From an uncultured Chthonomonadales bacterium (lineage in GTDB: Bacteria; Armatimonadota; Chthonomonadetes; Chthonomonadales; CAJBBX01): a stretch of DNA of 64,000 nucleotides. The position numbers and the translations under genes were made by a program. The notes beneath the pieces are model-generated. The model searched no databases, was not told where the DNA came from, and saw only the letters and a list, made by a program, of their open reading frames with translations. Of this stretch, positions 50,485 through 59,487 are shown one piece after another. Where the stretch lies: NCBI GenBank assembly GCA_938005745.1, contig CALLMM010000020.1, forward strand, positions 45,772 through 109,771, read 5' to 3'. Every line of letters starts with the position of its first letter. Within the stretch, counting starts at the first letter, position 1.

Positions 50485-52479
50485 ATGAACAGCCTTCCCC
50501 TCTGGCTTATTCCGCTTGCGCCGGTTGTGGCTGCGCTGCTGGCGGGAGTTCTCGCGCTGACGCGCCGCGCCGAGAGAGCCGCTCCCCTCTTCACCCTTGC
50601 CGCGACCGCCCTCAGCGGCATCGTCGCGCTGGGCTGGATACCGCAGGAGGGCGGACCGGTCCCCCGGCTCGCCTTTGAGTGGCTGAAGATCGGCGCGAAT
50701 TTCCAGATCAACCTCGGCGTGCACCTCGATCCGCTGGCGTGGATCATGACGGCGGTCGTCTGCGTGGTCAGTCTGCTGGTGCAGGTCTACTCCCTCGGCT
50801 ACATGAAGGGCGAGAACGGCTTTGCGCGCTACTTCGCCTATCTGGGACTCTTTACCGCCTCCATGCTCGGTCTGGTGGTTGCCGACAACCTGTTCCAGCT
50901 CTACGTCTGCTGGGAGCTGGTCGGCATCTGCTCCTATCTGCTGATCGGGTTCTGGTGGCAGAAGCCTTCGGCGGCAAGCGCGGCGAAGAAGGCGTTCGTG
51001 GTCACCCGTTTTGGCGACGTGGGGTTCCTGCTGGGCGTGCTGCTGCTGGCGGCGGTCGCCGGATCGTTCCAGTTCGACACGGTGATGCAGGCGGTGGCGC
51101 GGGTGCAGGCGGGCGAGCTGACGGCGATCCCGCTGGTGAGCGCGCAGGTCTTCCTCTGGCTGGCGCCGCTGCTGCTCTTCTGCGGGGCGGTCGGCAAGTC
51201 GGCGCAGTTCCCCCTGCACATCTGGCTTCCAGACGCGATGGAGGGACCGACCCCCGTCTCCGCCCTGATCCATGCCGCGACGATGGTGGCGGCAGGCGTC
51301 TATATGGTGGCGCGTCTTCTGCCGATCTTCGTCGCCGTCCCCTTTGTCTCCGAGATCGTACTGCTGACCGGCGCGGTGACCGCGCTGATCGCCGCGACCA
51401 TTGCGCTGGTGCAGAACGACATCAAGAAGGTGATGGCGTACTCCACGATCAGTCAGCTGGGCTATATGATGCTCGGGCTGGGCGCGGGCAGCCTAGACTC
51501 CGGGATGTTCCATCTGGTGACTCATGCGATGTTCAAGGCGCTCCTCTTCCTCGCCGCCGGCTCTGTCATCCACGCCATGCACCACGCCGCCGATCCCAAC
51601 GACCTGCGCGTTATGGGCGGGCTGGGAAGCCGGATGCGGATCACCGCTGTCACCTGCGGCGTCGGCGTGCTGGCGCTGGCGGGATTTCCGGGACTCTCCG
51701 GCTTCTGGAGCAAGGATGCGATTCTGGGCGCGGCGCTGGATAAGGGCAGTCCGGTCGCGCTGCTGGGGCTGGCGGTCGGGATCGTAGTGGCGGGGCTGAC
51801 CGCCTTCTATGCGACGCGGATGTGGATGCTGGCTTTCGCCGGCAGCGCGCGCTCCGCCGACGCCGAACAGGCGCACGAATCGCCGTCGGTGATGACCCTG
51901 CCGCTGATCCTGCTGGCGATCCCCTCCGCAGCGCTGGGAGGCTGGCTGCATATGGGACACCGCTTCACCCACTTTCTGCACGGCGCGCAGGCGCATGCGG
52001 AGCCGATGCACCTGTGGCTGGTCGCGGTAACGAGTCTGACGGCGGTCGGCGGGATCGCGCTGGGATGGGCGCTCTACCGCGCGCCGTCGGCGCAGACGGA
52101 TCCGGTCGAGCGGACTCCCGGCTACGCCCTCTTTGCCAATCTCTGGTACATGGACGCCTTCTGGAGCCGGGGCGTCGCGAGCAGTATGCTGGCGCTGGGT
52201 CAGTTCGTCGCCTGGTTCGACCGCACGGTGATTGACGGCGCGGTGAACCTGACCGGATGGGTCTGCTATATTGGCGGTCGGGAGCTGCGCCGCGCCACCA
52301 ACGGGCAGGCGCAGACCTACACCGCCGCCGCGCTGCTGGCGCTGGTGATCGCCGCGCTGGCGTTGATCCTGTTCCATAACCGCGCTCCCGACAGGGCGCG
52401 CATCTACTCGTCGTCTCCCATCATTCGCACAACCGACGCCCGTCCGCACACATCCCACTCTGATACGGGACAACGATGA
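50485..52479 (+). CDS. nuoL: NADH-quinone oxidoreductase subunit L
   Basis: The 664-residue antiporter-like subunit has about sixteen hydrophobic segments. Key parts are ELVGICSYLLIGFWWQKPSA with the conserved Glu, FCGAVGKSAQFPLHIWLPDAMEGPTPVSALIHAATMV, and QNDIKKVMAYSTISQLGYMM. The long C-terminal amphipathic lateral helix region follows about residue 540. It pumps protons at the distal end of the membrane arm. The stop overlaps nuoM by four bases. Confidence 0.95.
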   Translation: MNSLPLWLIPLAPVVAALLAGVLALTRRAERAAPLFTLAATALSGIVALGWIPQEGGPVPRLAFEWLKIGANFQINLGVHLDPLAWIMTAVVCVVSLLVQVYSLGYMKGENGFARYFAYLGLFTASMLGLVVADNLFQLYVCWELVGICSYLLIGFWWQKPSAASAAKKAFVVTRFGDVGFLLGVLLLAAVAGSFQFDTVMQAVARVQAGELTAIPLVSAQVFLWLAPLLLFCGAVGKSAQFPLHIWLPDAMEGPTPVSALIHAATMVAAGVYMVARLLPIFVAVPFVSEIVLLTGAVTALIAATIALVQNDIKKVMAYSTISQLGYMMLGLGAGSLDSGMFHLVTHAMFKALLFLAAGSVIHAMHHAADPNDLRVMGGLGSRMRITAVTCGVGVLALAGFPGLSGFWSKDAILGAALDKGSPVALLGLAVGIVVAGLTAFYATRMWMLAFAGSARSADAEQAHESPSVMTLPLILLAIPSAALGGWLHMGHRFTHFLHGAQAHAEPMHLWLVAVTSLTAVGGIALGWALYRAPSAQTDPVERTPGYALFANLWYMDAFWSRGVASSMLALGQFVAWFDRTVIDGAVNLTGWVCYIGGRELRRATNGQAQTYTAAALLALVIAALALILFHNRAPDRARIYSSSPIIRTTDARPHTSHSDTGQR

Positions 52480-54023
52480 CCGACTACCTGCTAACCTTTA
52501 TCATTCTCTCTCCGCTGGCGGCGGCGGCGGTTCTGCTGCTGCTGCCCGCCTCGCAGGGACTGGCGATCCGACTGGTCGCGCTGATCGGCGCGGGGCTGAC
52601 GCTGCCGCCCTCTCTCTGGCTCTGCCTGGCGTATGACCGGGCGCGAGGCGGCTTTCAGTTTGAGCAGGACATCCCCTGGGTTCCCGGTCTGGGCATCCGC
52701 TACCATGTGGCGGCGGACGGTATCAGTCTGGCGATGATCCTGCTGACCGCGCTCATCATCACCGGCGGGGTGTTCGCCTCCTGGACCCGCCAGGATCGCA
52801 CCAAAGAGTTTCTGGCGCTGCTGCTGCTGCTGGTCAGCGGGGTCTTCGGCGTCTTTGCCGCGCGCGATCTCTTCTTCCTATTCCTGTTCTACGAGATCGC
52901 CGTCCTGCCGATGTACCTGCTGATCGGCGTCTGGGGAACCAGCACCCGCGAGCGGTCGAAAGAGTACTCCGCCATGAAGCTGACGCTGATGCTTCTGGGC
53001 GGAAGCGCGTTCATTCTCGTCGCCATCCTCGCGCTCTACTTTCAGGGGTCGCCCCGCTCCTTCGATCTGGACGATCTTGCGAAGAACAGCTACGGCGCGG
53101 AGTTTCAACGCTGGGTGTTCCTCTGCATCTACGTCGGTTTCGGGATCCTGGCGGGCATCTGGCCCCTGCACACCTGGTCTCCCGACGGACACGCCTCCGC
53201 GCCGACCGCCGTCTCCATGCTGCATGCGGGCGTGCTGATGAAGCTGGGGGCTTACGGCGTGCTCCGGCTGGGAGTGGGGCTGCTGCCGGAGGGCGCGATG
53301 GACTGGTCGTTTCTGATGGCGGTGATCGCGACGATCAACATCCTCTACGGGGCGTTTTCGGCGATGGGACAGACCGACCTGAAGTACATCATCGCCTACT
53401 CCAGCGTCTCGCATATGGGCGTCGTCATGCTGGGGCTGGCTTCGCTCAATCCCATCGGGGTCAACGGCTCCGTGATGCAGATGTTCTCGCACGGGATCAT
53501 GACCGGACTCTTCTTCGCGGTGGTCGGGCTGGTCTACGAGCGGGCGCACACCCGCATCATCGCCGCGATGGGCGGCTTCGCCCGACGGATGCCGGGCATC
53601 GCCGTCTGCATGACCATCGGGGGGCTGGCGTCCTTCGGTCTGCCGGCGACTAGCGGCTTCATCGCGGAGTTTCTCTGCTTCTACGGGATGTGGCTGCGCT
53701 ACCCCGCGCTCGCGCTGCTGTCGGTGATCGGGATCGTGCTGACGGCGGTCTATGTACTGCGGATGGTGCAGAAGATCTTTCTGGGCAGATTTTCGGAGCA
53801 GGACTATCCTCACCTGAGCGATGCGCGCACCACCGAGTGGGTTGCGATCGCCGGGCTGGCGGTGACGCTGATTGCGGTTGGCGTCTATCCGCGCCCGCTG
53901 GTGGACCTGATTGATGTCGGACTGCACACCATTCCCGGCATCCATTCGCCGCACGCCGTCACTCCGTTCGCCTCGCCTCCCGTCGTTCCGGGCAGCGCCG
54001 TGCCGTCATCACTTGCCGAGTAG
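52476..54023 (+). CDS. nuoM: NADH-quinone oxidoreductase subunit M
   Basis: A 515-residue antiporter-like subunit of about fourteen TMs. Motifs are LFLFYEIAVLPMYLLIGVWG, WPLHTWSPDGHASAPTAVSMLHAGVLMKLGAYG, QTDLKYIIAYSSVSHMGVV and the NuoM-type FSHGIMTGLFFAVVG. The C-terminal 25 residues are a Pro/Ser-rich tail. One of three proton channels. It starts at the nuoL stop. Confidence 0.95.
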   Translation: MTDYLLTFIILSPLAAAAVLLLLPASQGLAIRLVALIGAGLTLPPSLWLCLAYDRARGGFQFEQDIPWVPGLGIRYHVAADGISLAMILLTALIITGGVFASWTRQDRTKEFLALLLLLVSGVFGVFAARDLFFLFLFYEIAVLPMYLLIGVWGTSTRERSKEYSAMKLTLMLLGGSAFILVAILALYFQGSPRSFDLDDLAKNSYGAEFQRWVFLCIYVGFGILAGIWPLHTWSPDGHASAPTAVSMLHAGVLMKLGAYGVLRLGVGLLPEGAMDWSFLMAVIATINILYGAFSAMGQTDLKYIIAYSSVSHMGVVMLGLASLNPIGVNGSVMQMFSHGIMTGLFFAVVGLVYERAHTRIIAAMGGFARRMPGIAVCMTIGGLASFGLPATSGFIAEFLCFYGMWLRYPALALLSVIGIVLTAVYVLRMVQKIFLGRFSEQDYPHLSDARTTEWVAIAGLAVTLIAVGVYPRPLVDLIDVGLHTIPGIHSPHAVTPFASPPVVPGSAVPSSLAE

Positions 54024-54028
54024 AGGAT

Positions 54029-55660
54029 ATGACCAACTACATTGACACCTATCAACCTCTGATCCCCTATATGCTGCTGGTCGTCCTCGCGCTGACGGTC
54101 GCCCTCCTGGACACCGTTCCCGCGATTCGCCGCGCCTCGATTCTGGGCTGGCTGACGGCGGCGGCGGCGCTGGTTGTCCTCGCGCTGGATGCGACCGCCC
54201 CCTACAGCGCGCCCTGGCAGGGCATCCTGCGGTTTGACGGCTACTCCCGCGCCTTCAACGCCGTCTTTCTGGTAACGCTGGCGGTCGTCTGCATCGCCTC
54301 CGTCTCGGAGGAGAAGCGGCTGGGGTTCTGCGGAGAGTACTACGCGCTGCTGTGCCTGAGCACGCTCGGTCTGATGCTGATGGGCGCGTCCGGCGGACTG
54401 CTCGCCCTGTACATCGGGCTGGAACTCTCCACGCTCTGCCTGTTCGCGCTGATCGGGTTCGCCAAACGGGAGAGGCGTTCGGCGGAAGCTGCGCTCAAGA
54501 TGCTGATCCTCAGCGCGGTTACCTCCGCCGTGCTGCTCTACGGGATCAGCATCCTCTACGGCGTTCTGGGCAGCACGCAGTTCGACCAGATGGCGGCGAA
54601 GCTGACGACGATCTCCGGGGAGACGCGGATCGCGCTGTGGCTGGGGCTGGCGTTTGTGATCGGCGGGTTCGCCTTCAAGATCGCCGCCACGCCCTTTCAC
54701 CTGTGGGCGCCCGATGTCTACGAAGGCGCGCCGGCGACTGTAACCGCCTTCCTCTCGACCGCCTCCAAAGCGGGAGGCTTCGCCGGACTGCTGCGCTTTC
54801 TGCTGCTGGGACTGGGCGGCTCCAGCGAGACCTGGGGCGTGCTGATCATCGCGCTGGCGGCGCTCTCGATGGTGGTCGGCAACCTCGTCGCCCTGGTGCA
54901 GACCAGCCTGAAGCGTCTGCTCGCCTACTCCGGCATCGCGCAGGCGGGCTATGTGCTGGTGGCGGTGGCAGGCGCGAGCGGAGAGGGGCGCGGCATGAGC
55001 GTCGGCGCAACGCTCTTCTATCTCTTCCTCTACGCCTTCACCAATGTGGGCGGCTTCCTGCTGGCGCAGGTCATCATCCATGCGACTGGCTCCGACAGCA
55101 TCTCCGCGCTGCGCGGGCTGCACCGCCGCTCGCCGATGCTGGCTTTCGCCGCGCTGGTCACGCTCTTCTCGCTGGGGGGAATCCCGCCGCTCGCCGGCTT
55201 TGTCGGCAAGCTCTACCTGTTCGCCGCCGGATGGCAGGGCGGACAGCAGATACTGGTGCTGATCGGCGCGCTGACCAGCGTGATCGCGCTCTACTACTAT
55301 CTGATGGTGGCGCGGCAGGTCTACATCAACGACCCGTCGGACGACCGCAGGATGCCCGTCTCCCGCCCGATCGGAGTGGCGCTGGCTGTCTGCACGCTCG
55401 GAACGCTGGTGATCGGCGTCTATCCTCGTCCCTGGATCACGCTGGGAGATATGGCGGCGCAGGGAATCCTGCAGACGCCGGCATCTTCTGTGCGACGGCG
55501 TCCGGACGCGCCTTCGACCGCATCGCACGCCGCGCCCGCTTCCACCGCTCAACCGGCAGGCGCACAGCCTGCTCTGCCGCGCATAGGAGAAGTATGTGGA
55601 ACGCCTCAGCATGGGAACGCGGAACCGGCTTCCGCAGACCGTTCGCTGTTTCGGTTATGA
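54029..55660 (+). CDS. nuoN: NADH-quinone oxidoreductase subunit N
   Basis: A 543-residue antiporter-like subunit with YIGLELSTLCLFALIGF (conserved Glu), FKIAATPFHLWAPDVYEGAPATVTAFLSTASKAGGF, and LKRLLAYSGIAQAGYVLVA. The last TM ends near residue 470; about 70 further residues (Ala/Pro/Ser-rich) follow, and the final 65 bases overlap the start of the next gene. Either the tail is real or the stop lies further than in relatives because of a lost upstream stop. It closes the nuo operon. Confidence 0.93.
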   Translation: MTNYIDTYQPLIPYMLLVVLALTVALLDTVPAIRRASILGWLTAAAALVVLALDATAPYSAPWQGILRFDGYSRAFNAVFLVTLAVVCIASVSEEKRLGFCGEYYALLCLSTLGLMLMGASGGLLALYIGLELSTLCLFALIGFAKRERRSAEAALKMLILSAVTSAVLLYGISILYGVLGSTQFDQMAAKLTTISGETRIALWLGLAFVIGGFAFKIAATPFHLWAPDVYEGAPATVTAFLSTASKAGGFAGLLRFLLLGLGGSSETWGVLIIALAALSMVVGNLVALVQTSLKRLLAYSGIAQAGYVLVAVAGASGEGRGMSVGATLFYLFLYAFTNVGGFLLAQVIIHATGSDSISALRGLHRRSPMLAFAALVTLFSLGGIPPLAGFVGKLYLFAAGWQGGQQILVLIGALTSVIALYYYLMVARQVYINDPSDDRRMPVSRPIGVALAVCTLGTLVIGVYPRPWITLGDMAAQGILQTPASSVRRRPDAPSTASHAAPASTAQPAGAQPALPRIGEVCGTPQHGNAEPASADRSLFRL

Positions 55661-57080
55661 TCGGAGCCGGCTGAAAACCAGCATCCTGCATATCGGGGTT
55701 GGCAACTTCCACCGCGCACATCAGGCGGTCTATCTCGACGATCTGCAGGAGCTGACCCGAAGCGGCGAGTGGGGAGTATGCGGGGTCGGCATCCGACCGG
55801 AAAACCAGCAGCTGCTCGATGCGCTCGTTCCGCAGGATAACCTCTATACGGTGGTGGAGCGCAGCGAGCAGGCGGACAGCTTTCGCGTGGTCGGGATCAT
55901 GCCGGAGTATCTGGCGGGGTGGGACGATCCGGAGAGAGTCCTGCGCAAGATGGCGGACCCCTCGGTGCGGATCGTCACGCTGACCATCACGGAAGGCGGC
56001 TATCCCTACCATCCAGCGACCGGCGAACCGGATCTTGACCGCCCCGATCTCGCTGCCGACCTTGCGACCCCCGAACGCCCCTCCAGCGCATTCGGCTTTC
56101 TGATCGAGGCGCTGGCGCGCCGTCGGCAAAACGGCGCGGGACCCTTCACCATTCTCTCCTGCGACAACCTCCAGGGCAATGGACATACTACCGCCCGGAT
56201 CGTTCAAGCGATTGCGGAGCGGCGCGATCCCGCGCTGGCGAACTGGATCGCCTCCGAAGTCGCCTTCCCCTGTTCGATGGTGGATCGAATCACGCCGGCG
56301 ACCACGGAGGAGATTCGACAGCTGGTGCGGGAGCGGTGCGGACTGGAGGACGCCTGGCCCGTCGGGTGCGAGGATTTCCGCCAGTGGGTGGTGGAAGACC
56401 GCTTCTGCAACGGACGCCCGGACTGGGAGCGGGTCGGCGTGCTGATGACCGACGACGTTCACCCCTACGAGATGGCGAAGATACGACTGCTCAACGCCAG
56501 CCACGCCGCGATGGGCTATCTGGGCTATCTGGACGGATACCGGATGGTTCATGGTATCATGCGCGAACCGCTGTTTCAGCGCTATATCTTGGAGATGATG
56601 GAGGAGATCGTCCCGACGCTGTTAGAGGTTCCCGGCATAGATCTCACCGGCTATCGGAATCGTCTGCTGGAGCGGTTTGCCAACCCGATGATCGGCGACA
56701 CGACGGAGCGAATCTGCATGGAGGGAAGCTCCCGGATGCCGAAGTTCCTCGTGCCTGCGCTCATCGAGCAGCTGGAGAGGGGCGGCAAGACCCGCCTGAT
56801 GTGTCTGGCGGTGGCGGGGTGGCTGCGCTATCTCTCCGGCGTGGACGAGCAGGGGCAGGATATCTCGATCATCGACTCGTCGGACGTCGCCCCGCGCCTG
56901 CAGGAGGCGGCGCGTAAGATCGCGCAGGACCCGTCGCATCATCCCGCGCCCGCGCTGAGGATCCGGGAACTGTTCGGAGCGATGGAAGATTCAGCGGTCT
57001 GCGTCGGGCAGATTCAGAGCGCGCTGCAGTCCCTCTATGCGCGGGGAGCGCGCGCCACGATCACCGAATGGCTGCAGTAG
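55596..57080 (+). CDS. mannitol dehydrogenase family oxidoreductase
   Basis: A 494-residue long-chain polyol dehydrogenase. It has the N-terminal NAD(H)-binding segment SILHIGVGNFHRAHQAVYLDDL, LTITEGGYPYHP, ILSCDNLQGNGHTTARIV, FPCSMVDRITPATT, and the catalytic KIRLLNASHAAMGYLGYLDGY (Lys-x5-Asn-x2-His). Family members oxidise mannitol, arabinitol, mannonate (UxuB) or tagaturonate (UxaB), so the exact substrate is open. The GTG at 55596 has AGGAGA six bases upstream and lies within nuoN. It ends 16 bases before the convergent arabinose/fucose-isomerase-like gene, and the pair may act on the same sugar route. Confidence 0.88.
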   Translation: MERLSMGTRNRLPQTVRCFGYDRSRLKTSILHIGVGNFHRAHQAVYLDDLQELTRSGEWGVCGVGIRPENQQLLDALVPQDNLYTVVERSEQADSFRVVGIMPEYLAGWDDPERVLRKMADPSVRIVTLTITEGGYPYHPATGEPDLDRPDLAADLATPERPSSAFGFLIEALARRRQNGAGPFTILSCDNLQGNGHTTARIVQAIAERRDPALANWIASEVAFPCSMVDRITPATTEEIRQLVRERCGLEDAWPVGCEDFRQWVVEDRFCNGRPDWERVGVLMTDDVHPYEMAKIRLLNASHAAMGYLGYLDGYRMVHGIMREPLFQRYILEMMEEIVPTLLEVPGIDLTGYRNRLLERFANPMIGDTTERICMEGSSRMPKFLVPALIEQLERGGKTRLMCLAVAGWLRYLSGVDEQGQDISIIDSSDVAPRLQEAARKIAQDPSHHPAPALRIRELFGAMEDSAVCVGQIQSALQSLYARGARATITEWLQ

Positions 57081-57096
57081 GCGGCGCAGCCCGCCG

Positions 57097-58605
57097 CTAT
57101 ACCTTCACGCACTCCATGCCTAGGACCGCCGCCAGCCGTTCAATCGCGCCGGTCTGATGCCCTACGCCGAGCGCAACGTGATGAGTCGGTCCCAGCGACG
57201 CCCAGCGGTTCATCCAGTCCGCCACATCGAACGGATCGTCTGGATGCGCGGTGAAGCGAAGGCGCGAGTTGGTGTTGCCGATACGCAGGATCTCGCCCGG
57301 CAGCGACCAGCCCTCCGCGCAGAGCCACTTCAGCCGTCCCTGCCGCGTCTGCGTCAGTCCGAGGATCGTTATCGGTCCATTGCGAACCTGCGCCTCGACG
57401 GAGACGCCGTAGCCCCGCTTGCCGTGATAGAGACCCAGCCCGCGCAGAACCGGTTTGCCCTGTGCGATCCCCGGATGAAACGGACCGTCATGCCCCATCA
57501 GCAGAATGCTGTCGTCAAAGTCCATGGCGTAGAGTTCAGTATAGCTGCCGCCCGCGCCGAGTGTGTCCATCACCTTCATCGCCAGGCAGTTCTTCAGGTC
57601 TCCCTCGCCGCTGCAGGGAATGCCGCGCCCGGTCAGCAGGGAGCAGCCCAGAATCATGCCGGCGGCGATGCGCTCATACAGATTGCCGTCCACGCCCCGA
57701 TGATAGTAGGCTAATCCGTGCAGATCGAAGTCCGCCGCGAGCCGGTCCAGTCCCGCCCCGACCCGGCACGCCCACTCCATCTCCTCCGGCTTCGGCGTGC
57801 GCGCGATGGGATCGGCGGGGTTGTCCTCGCTGACTGCAAACATCGCCAGCGCCTCTTCGCGCTTGCGGGCGATCTCCGCATCGGTTACCGCCGCAACGCG
57901 CGCCTCCAGGTCGTCCATCTCCAGCACCTCGATATGCGCGCCGAACTGCCCGGAGAGCTGCGTATAGTCGCTGTACATGTCGAGCATGCCGGGGTAGGTG
58001 TGTCCCAGAAATCCGATCCGGCTGCGGGAGAGGGCGCGCCGTACGGCGACGGCGCGCACCCAGTCCGCGATCTCCCGCCAGGCGCGGATCGCCGCCGGAT
58101 GCTCGGCGGTGTTCTCGCTGGCGACGGCTCCGGGAGTCTGCCGATCCAGCCCCAGCAGTCCCGTCACCGTATGGAATGCGATGCCGCAGCGTTCAAAGGC
58201 GCAGGCGATCTCCGGCACGCAGCACGCCTGACAGTTCGCCAGCCACTCGCCGGTTCCCGTCTTCCCGTATGCGAGCTGCGCGGTCGGCTGCAGGTTGAGG
58301 ATCAGCACGGGACGCTTCACTCTCTGCACCGCCGGGAGCACCTGACTGGAGGTGGAGTAGGTCGTTACATAGCAGACGACCATATCCACATCCTCGCGAA
58401 TGAAACGCTCGCCCGCCGCTGCCGCCGCCGGCTGGTCGTCTACCATGCCCGCATCCGTCACCTGTGCGCCGAGCGCGCGCAGCCGTTCTCCGACAAACTG
58501 CCCGTATCCCGCCAGACGTTCGCGCAGACCGTCAAACTGGCTCCAGTAGGCTGCCAGCCCGATGCTGAACAGTCCGATTTTGCAGGAGTGTCTGTCCGCC
58601 GTCAT
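57097..58605 (-). CDS. L-arabinose/L-fucose isomerase family protein
   Basis: The ATG at 58605 (MTADRHSCKIGLFSIGLAAYWSQF) follows GGGAGAG by six bases; in-frame sequence to 58683 is untranslated leader. The 502-residue protein shows AraA-like parts: AYWSQFDGLRERL, the Rossmann-like domain with MVVCYVTTYSTSSQVLPAVQ, SRIGFLGHTYPGMLDMYSDYT, EGDLKNCLAMKVMDTLGAGGSYTELYAMDFDDSILLMGHDGPFH, and HHVALGVGHQ near the end. The Glu, His and acidic residues needed for a divalent-metal ketol-isomerase are present, but AraA, FucI and unassigned subfamilies cannot be separated by eye. Confidence 0.8.
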   Translation of the reverse strand: MTADRHSCKIGLFSIGLAAYWSQFDGLRERLAGYGQFVGERLRALGAQVTDAGMVDDQPAAAAAGERFIREDVDMVVCYVTTYSTSSQVLPAVQRVKRPVLILNLQPTAQLAYGKTGTGEWLANCQACCVPEIACAFERCGIAFHTVTGLLGLDRQTPGAVASENTAEHPAAIRAWREIADWVRAVAVRRALSRSRIGFLGHTYPGMLDMYSDYTQLSGQFGAHIEVLEMDDLEARVAAVTDAEIARKREEALAMFAVSEDNPADPIARTPKPEEMEWACRVGAGLDRLAADFDLHGLAYYHRGVDGNLYERIAAGMILGCSLLTGRGIPCSGEGDLKNCLAMKVMDTLGAGGSYTELYAMDFDDSILLMGHDGPFHPGIAQGKPVLRGLGLYHGKRGYGVSVEAQVRNGPITILGLTQTRQGRLKWLCAEGWSLPGEILRIGNTNSRLRFTAHPDDPFDVADWMNRWASLGPTHHVALGVGHQTGAIERLAAVLGMECVKV

Positions 58606-58689
58606 CTCTTCTCTCCCTGACCGATCGTTTCTCTCCATTTCGCGCCATCGCCTCCCGCCTCCTGCCGCTGCCGTTACGCGCAACCCGCC

Positions 58690-58900
58690 CCCAATGTGTT
58701 ATTGCGAGCGCAGCGAAGCACTCTTCCACCTTGCTGAAACGACAAGATTGCTTCGGTCGCTGCGCTCCCTCGCAAGGACAGAGGGGGTCGCCTGCCGCCT
58801 CCCTCGCAATGACAGGGGAGACGTTGTACCGTTCCAGAGACGCGCACTGCGATCCCAATCCGTCATTGCGAGCGCAGCGAAGCACTCTTCCGCCTTCGGA
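58690..58900. repeat. dispersed intergenic repeat, block 3 (several arms)
   Basis: Contains TTATTGCGAGCGCAGCGAAG (58699 on), AAGATTGCTTCGGTCGCTGC followed by GCTCCCTCGCAAGGACA (58745 on), CCTCCCTCGCAATGACA (about 58799) and TCATTGCGAGCGCAGCGAAG (58862 on). The spacer CCAGAGACGCGCA and GCGCAACCCGCCCCCA correspond, inverted, to the spacer of block 2. It fills most of the gap 58606-59036 apart from the promoter. Confidence 0.85.
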
Positions 58901-58927
58901 AGAGTTGTTCACCGGCTTTTGTGCGCG

Positions 58928-58956
58928 TTGACGCCTCACGGCGGTTCTGGTATCAT
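58928..58956 (+). promoter_or_regulatory. sigma-70-type promoter of the HIT gene
   Basis: TTGACG (58928-58933) and TATCAT (58951-58956) are separated by 17 bases, giving transcription from about 58963. The 74-base leader contains a hairpin CGAAGACG-GTT-CGTCTTCG (58994-59012) before the ribosome-binding site GGAGAGG. Confidence 0.65.
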
Positions 58957-59036
58957 CTTGCCGTTGAGCATTCGACGCAAAGACGTTACGTCGCGAAGAC
59001 GGTTCGTCTTCGACCATCCGGGGAGAGGTTCGCAAA

Positions 59037-59381
59037 ATGTCCGTATCCGACTGCGTTTTCTGCAAGATAGCCTCCGGTCAGATTCCCGCCCGTCTGGTCT
59101 TCGAGGATGAGGAGTTTGTCGCCTTTCACGATCTGAAGCCGCAGGCTCCCGTTCATGTCCTGCTGATTCCGAAAGCGCACTTTTCCACGCTGCTAGAGGT
59201 GCAGGACGCCGGTCTGCTGGGGCGCGCCCTGCTGGCGGTCAGCGAGACGGCGCGCCGCCTGAACGTGGCGGAGGAGGGCTTCCGCACGGTGATCAACTGC
59301 GGCGATAACGGCGGACAGACGGTCTATCACCTCCATTTTCATATTCTGGGGGGACGCTTTCTGCAGTGGCCCCCCGGATAG
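59037..59381 (+). CDS. HIT-family (HinT-like) nucleotide hydrolase
   Basis: A 114-residue histidine-triad protein: CVFCKIASGQIPARLVFEDEEFVAFHDLKPQAPVHVLLIPK, and the active-site HLHFHILGGR (H-x-H-x-H). Such proteins are purine nucleoside phosphoramidases and are usually housekeeping. It stands alone with its own promoter. The CVFC pair may bind zinc. Confidence 0.93.
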   Translation: MSVSDCVFCKIASGQIPARLVFEDEEFVAFHDLKPQAPVHVLLIPKAHFSTLLEVQDAGLLGRALLAVSETARRLNVAEEGFRTVINCGDNGGQTVYHLHFHILGGRFLQWPPG

Positions 59382-59423
59382 AGCCGGCGCGTTCGGGCGT
59401 GTGCGTGCGTTACTTTGCATTCC

Positions 59424-59439
59424 AGTGAAACTTCTCACA
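59424..59439. promoter_or_regulatory. CRP-like palindrome upstream of secreted-protein gene
   Basis: AGTGA-AACTTC-TCACA matches nine of ten defined positions of the CRP-type palindrome and shares the core word GTGAA-n-ACTTC with the site at 37273-37288. It lies about 49 bases before the ATG at 59488. A possible -10 (CATACT, 59442-59447) follows immediately, placing the site over the -35 region. Confidence 0.45.
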
Positions 59440-59487
59440 GGCATACTGCGTCGTGTCAGATGATGTCTCTCGAAAGGAGGTTTCACC

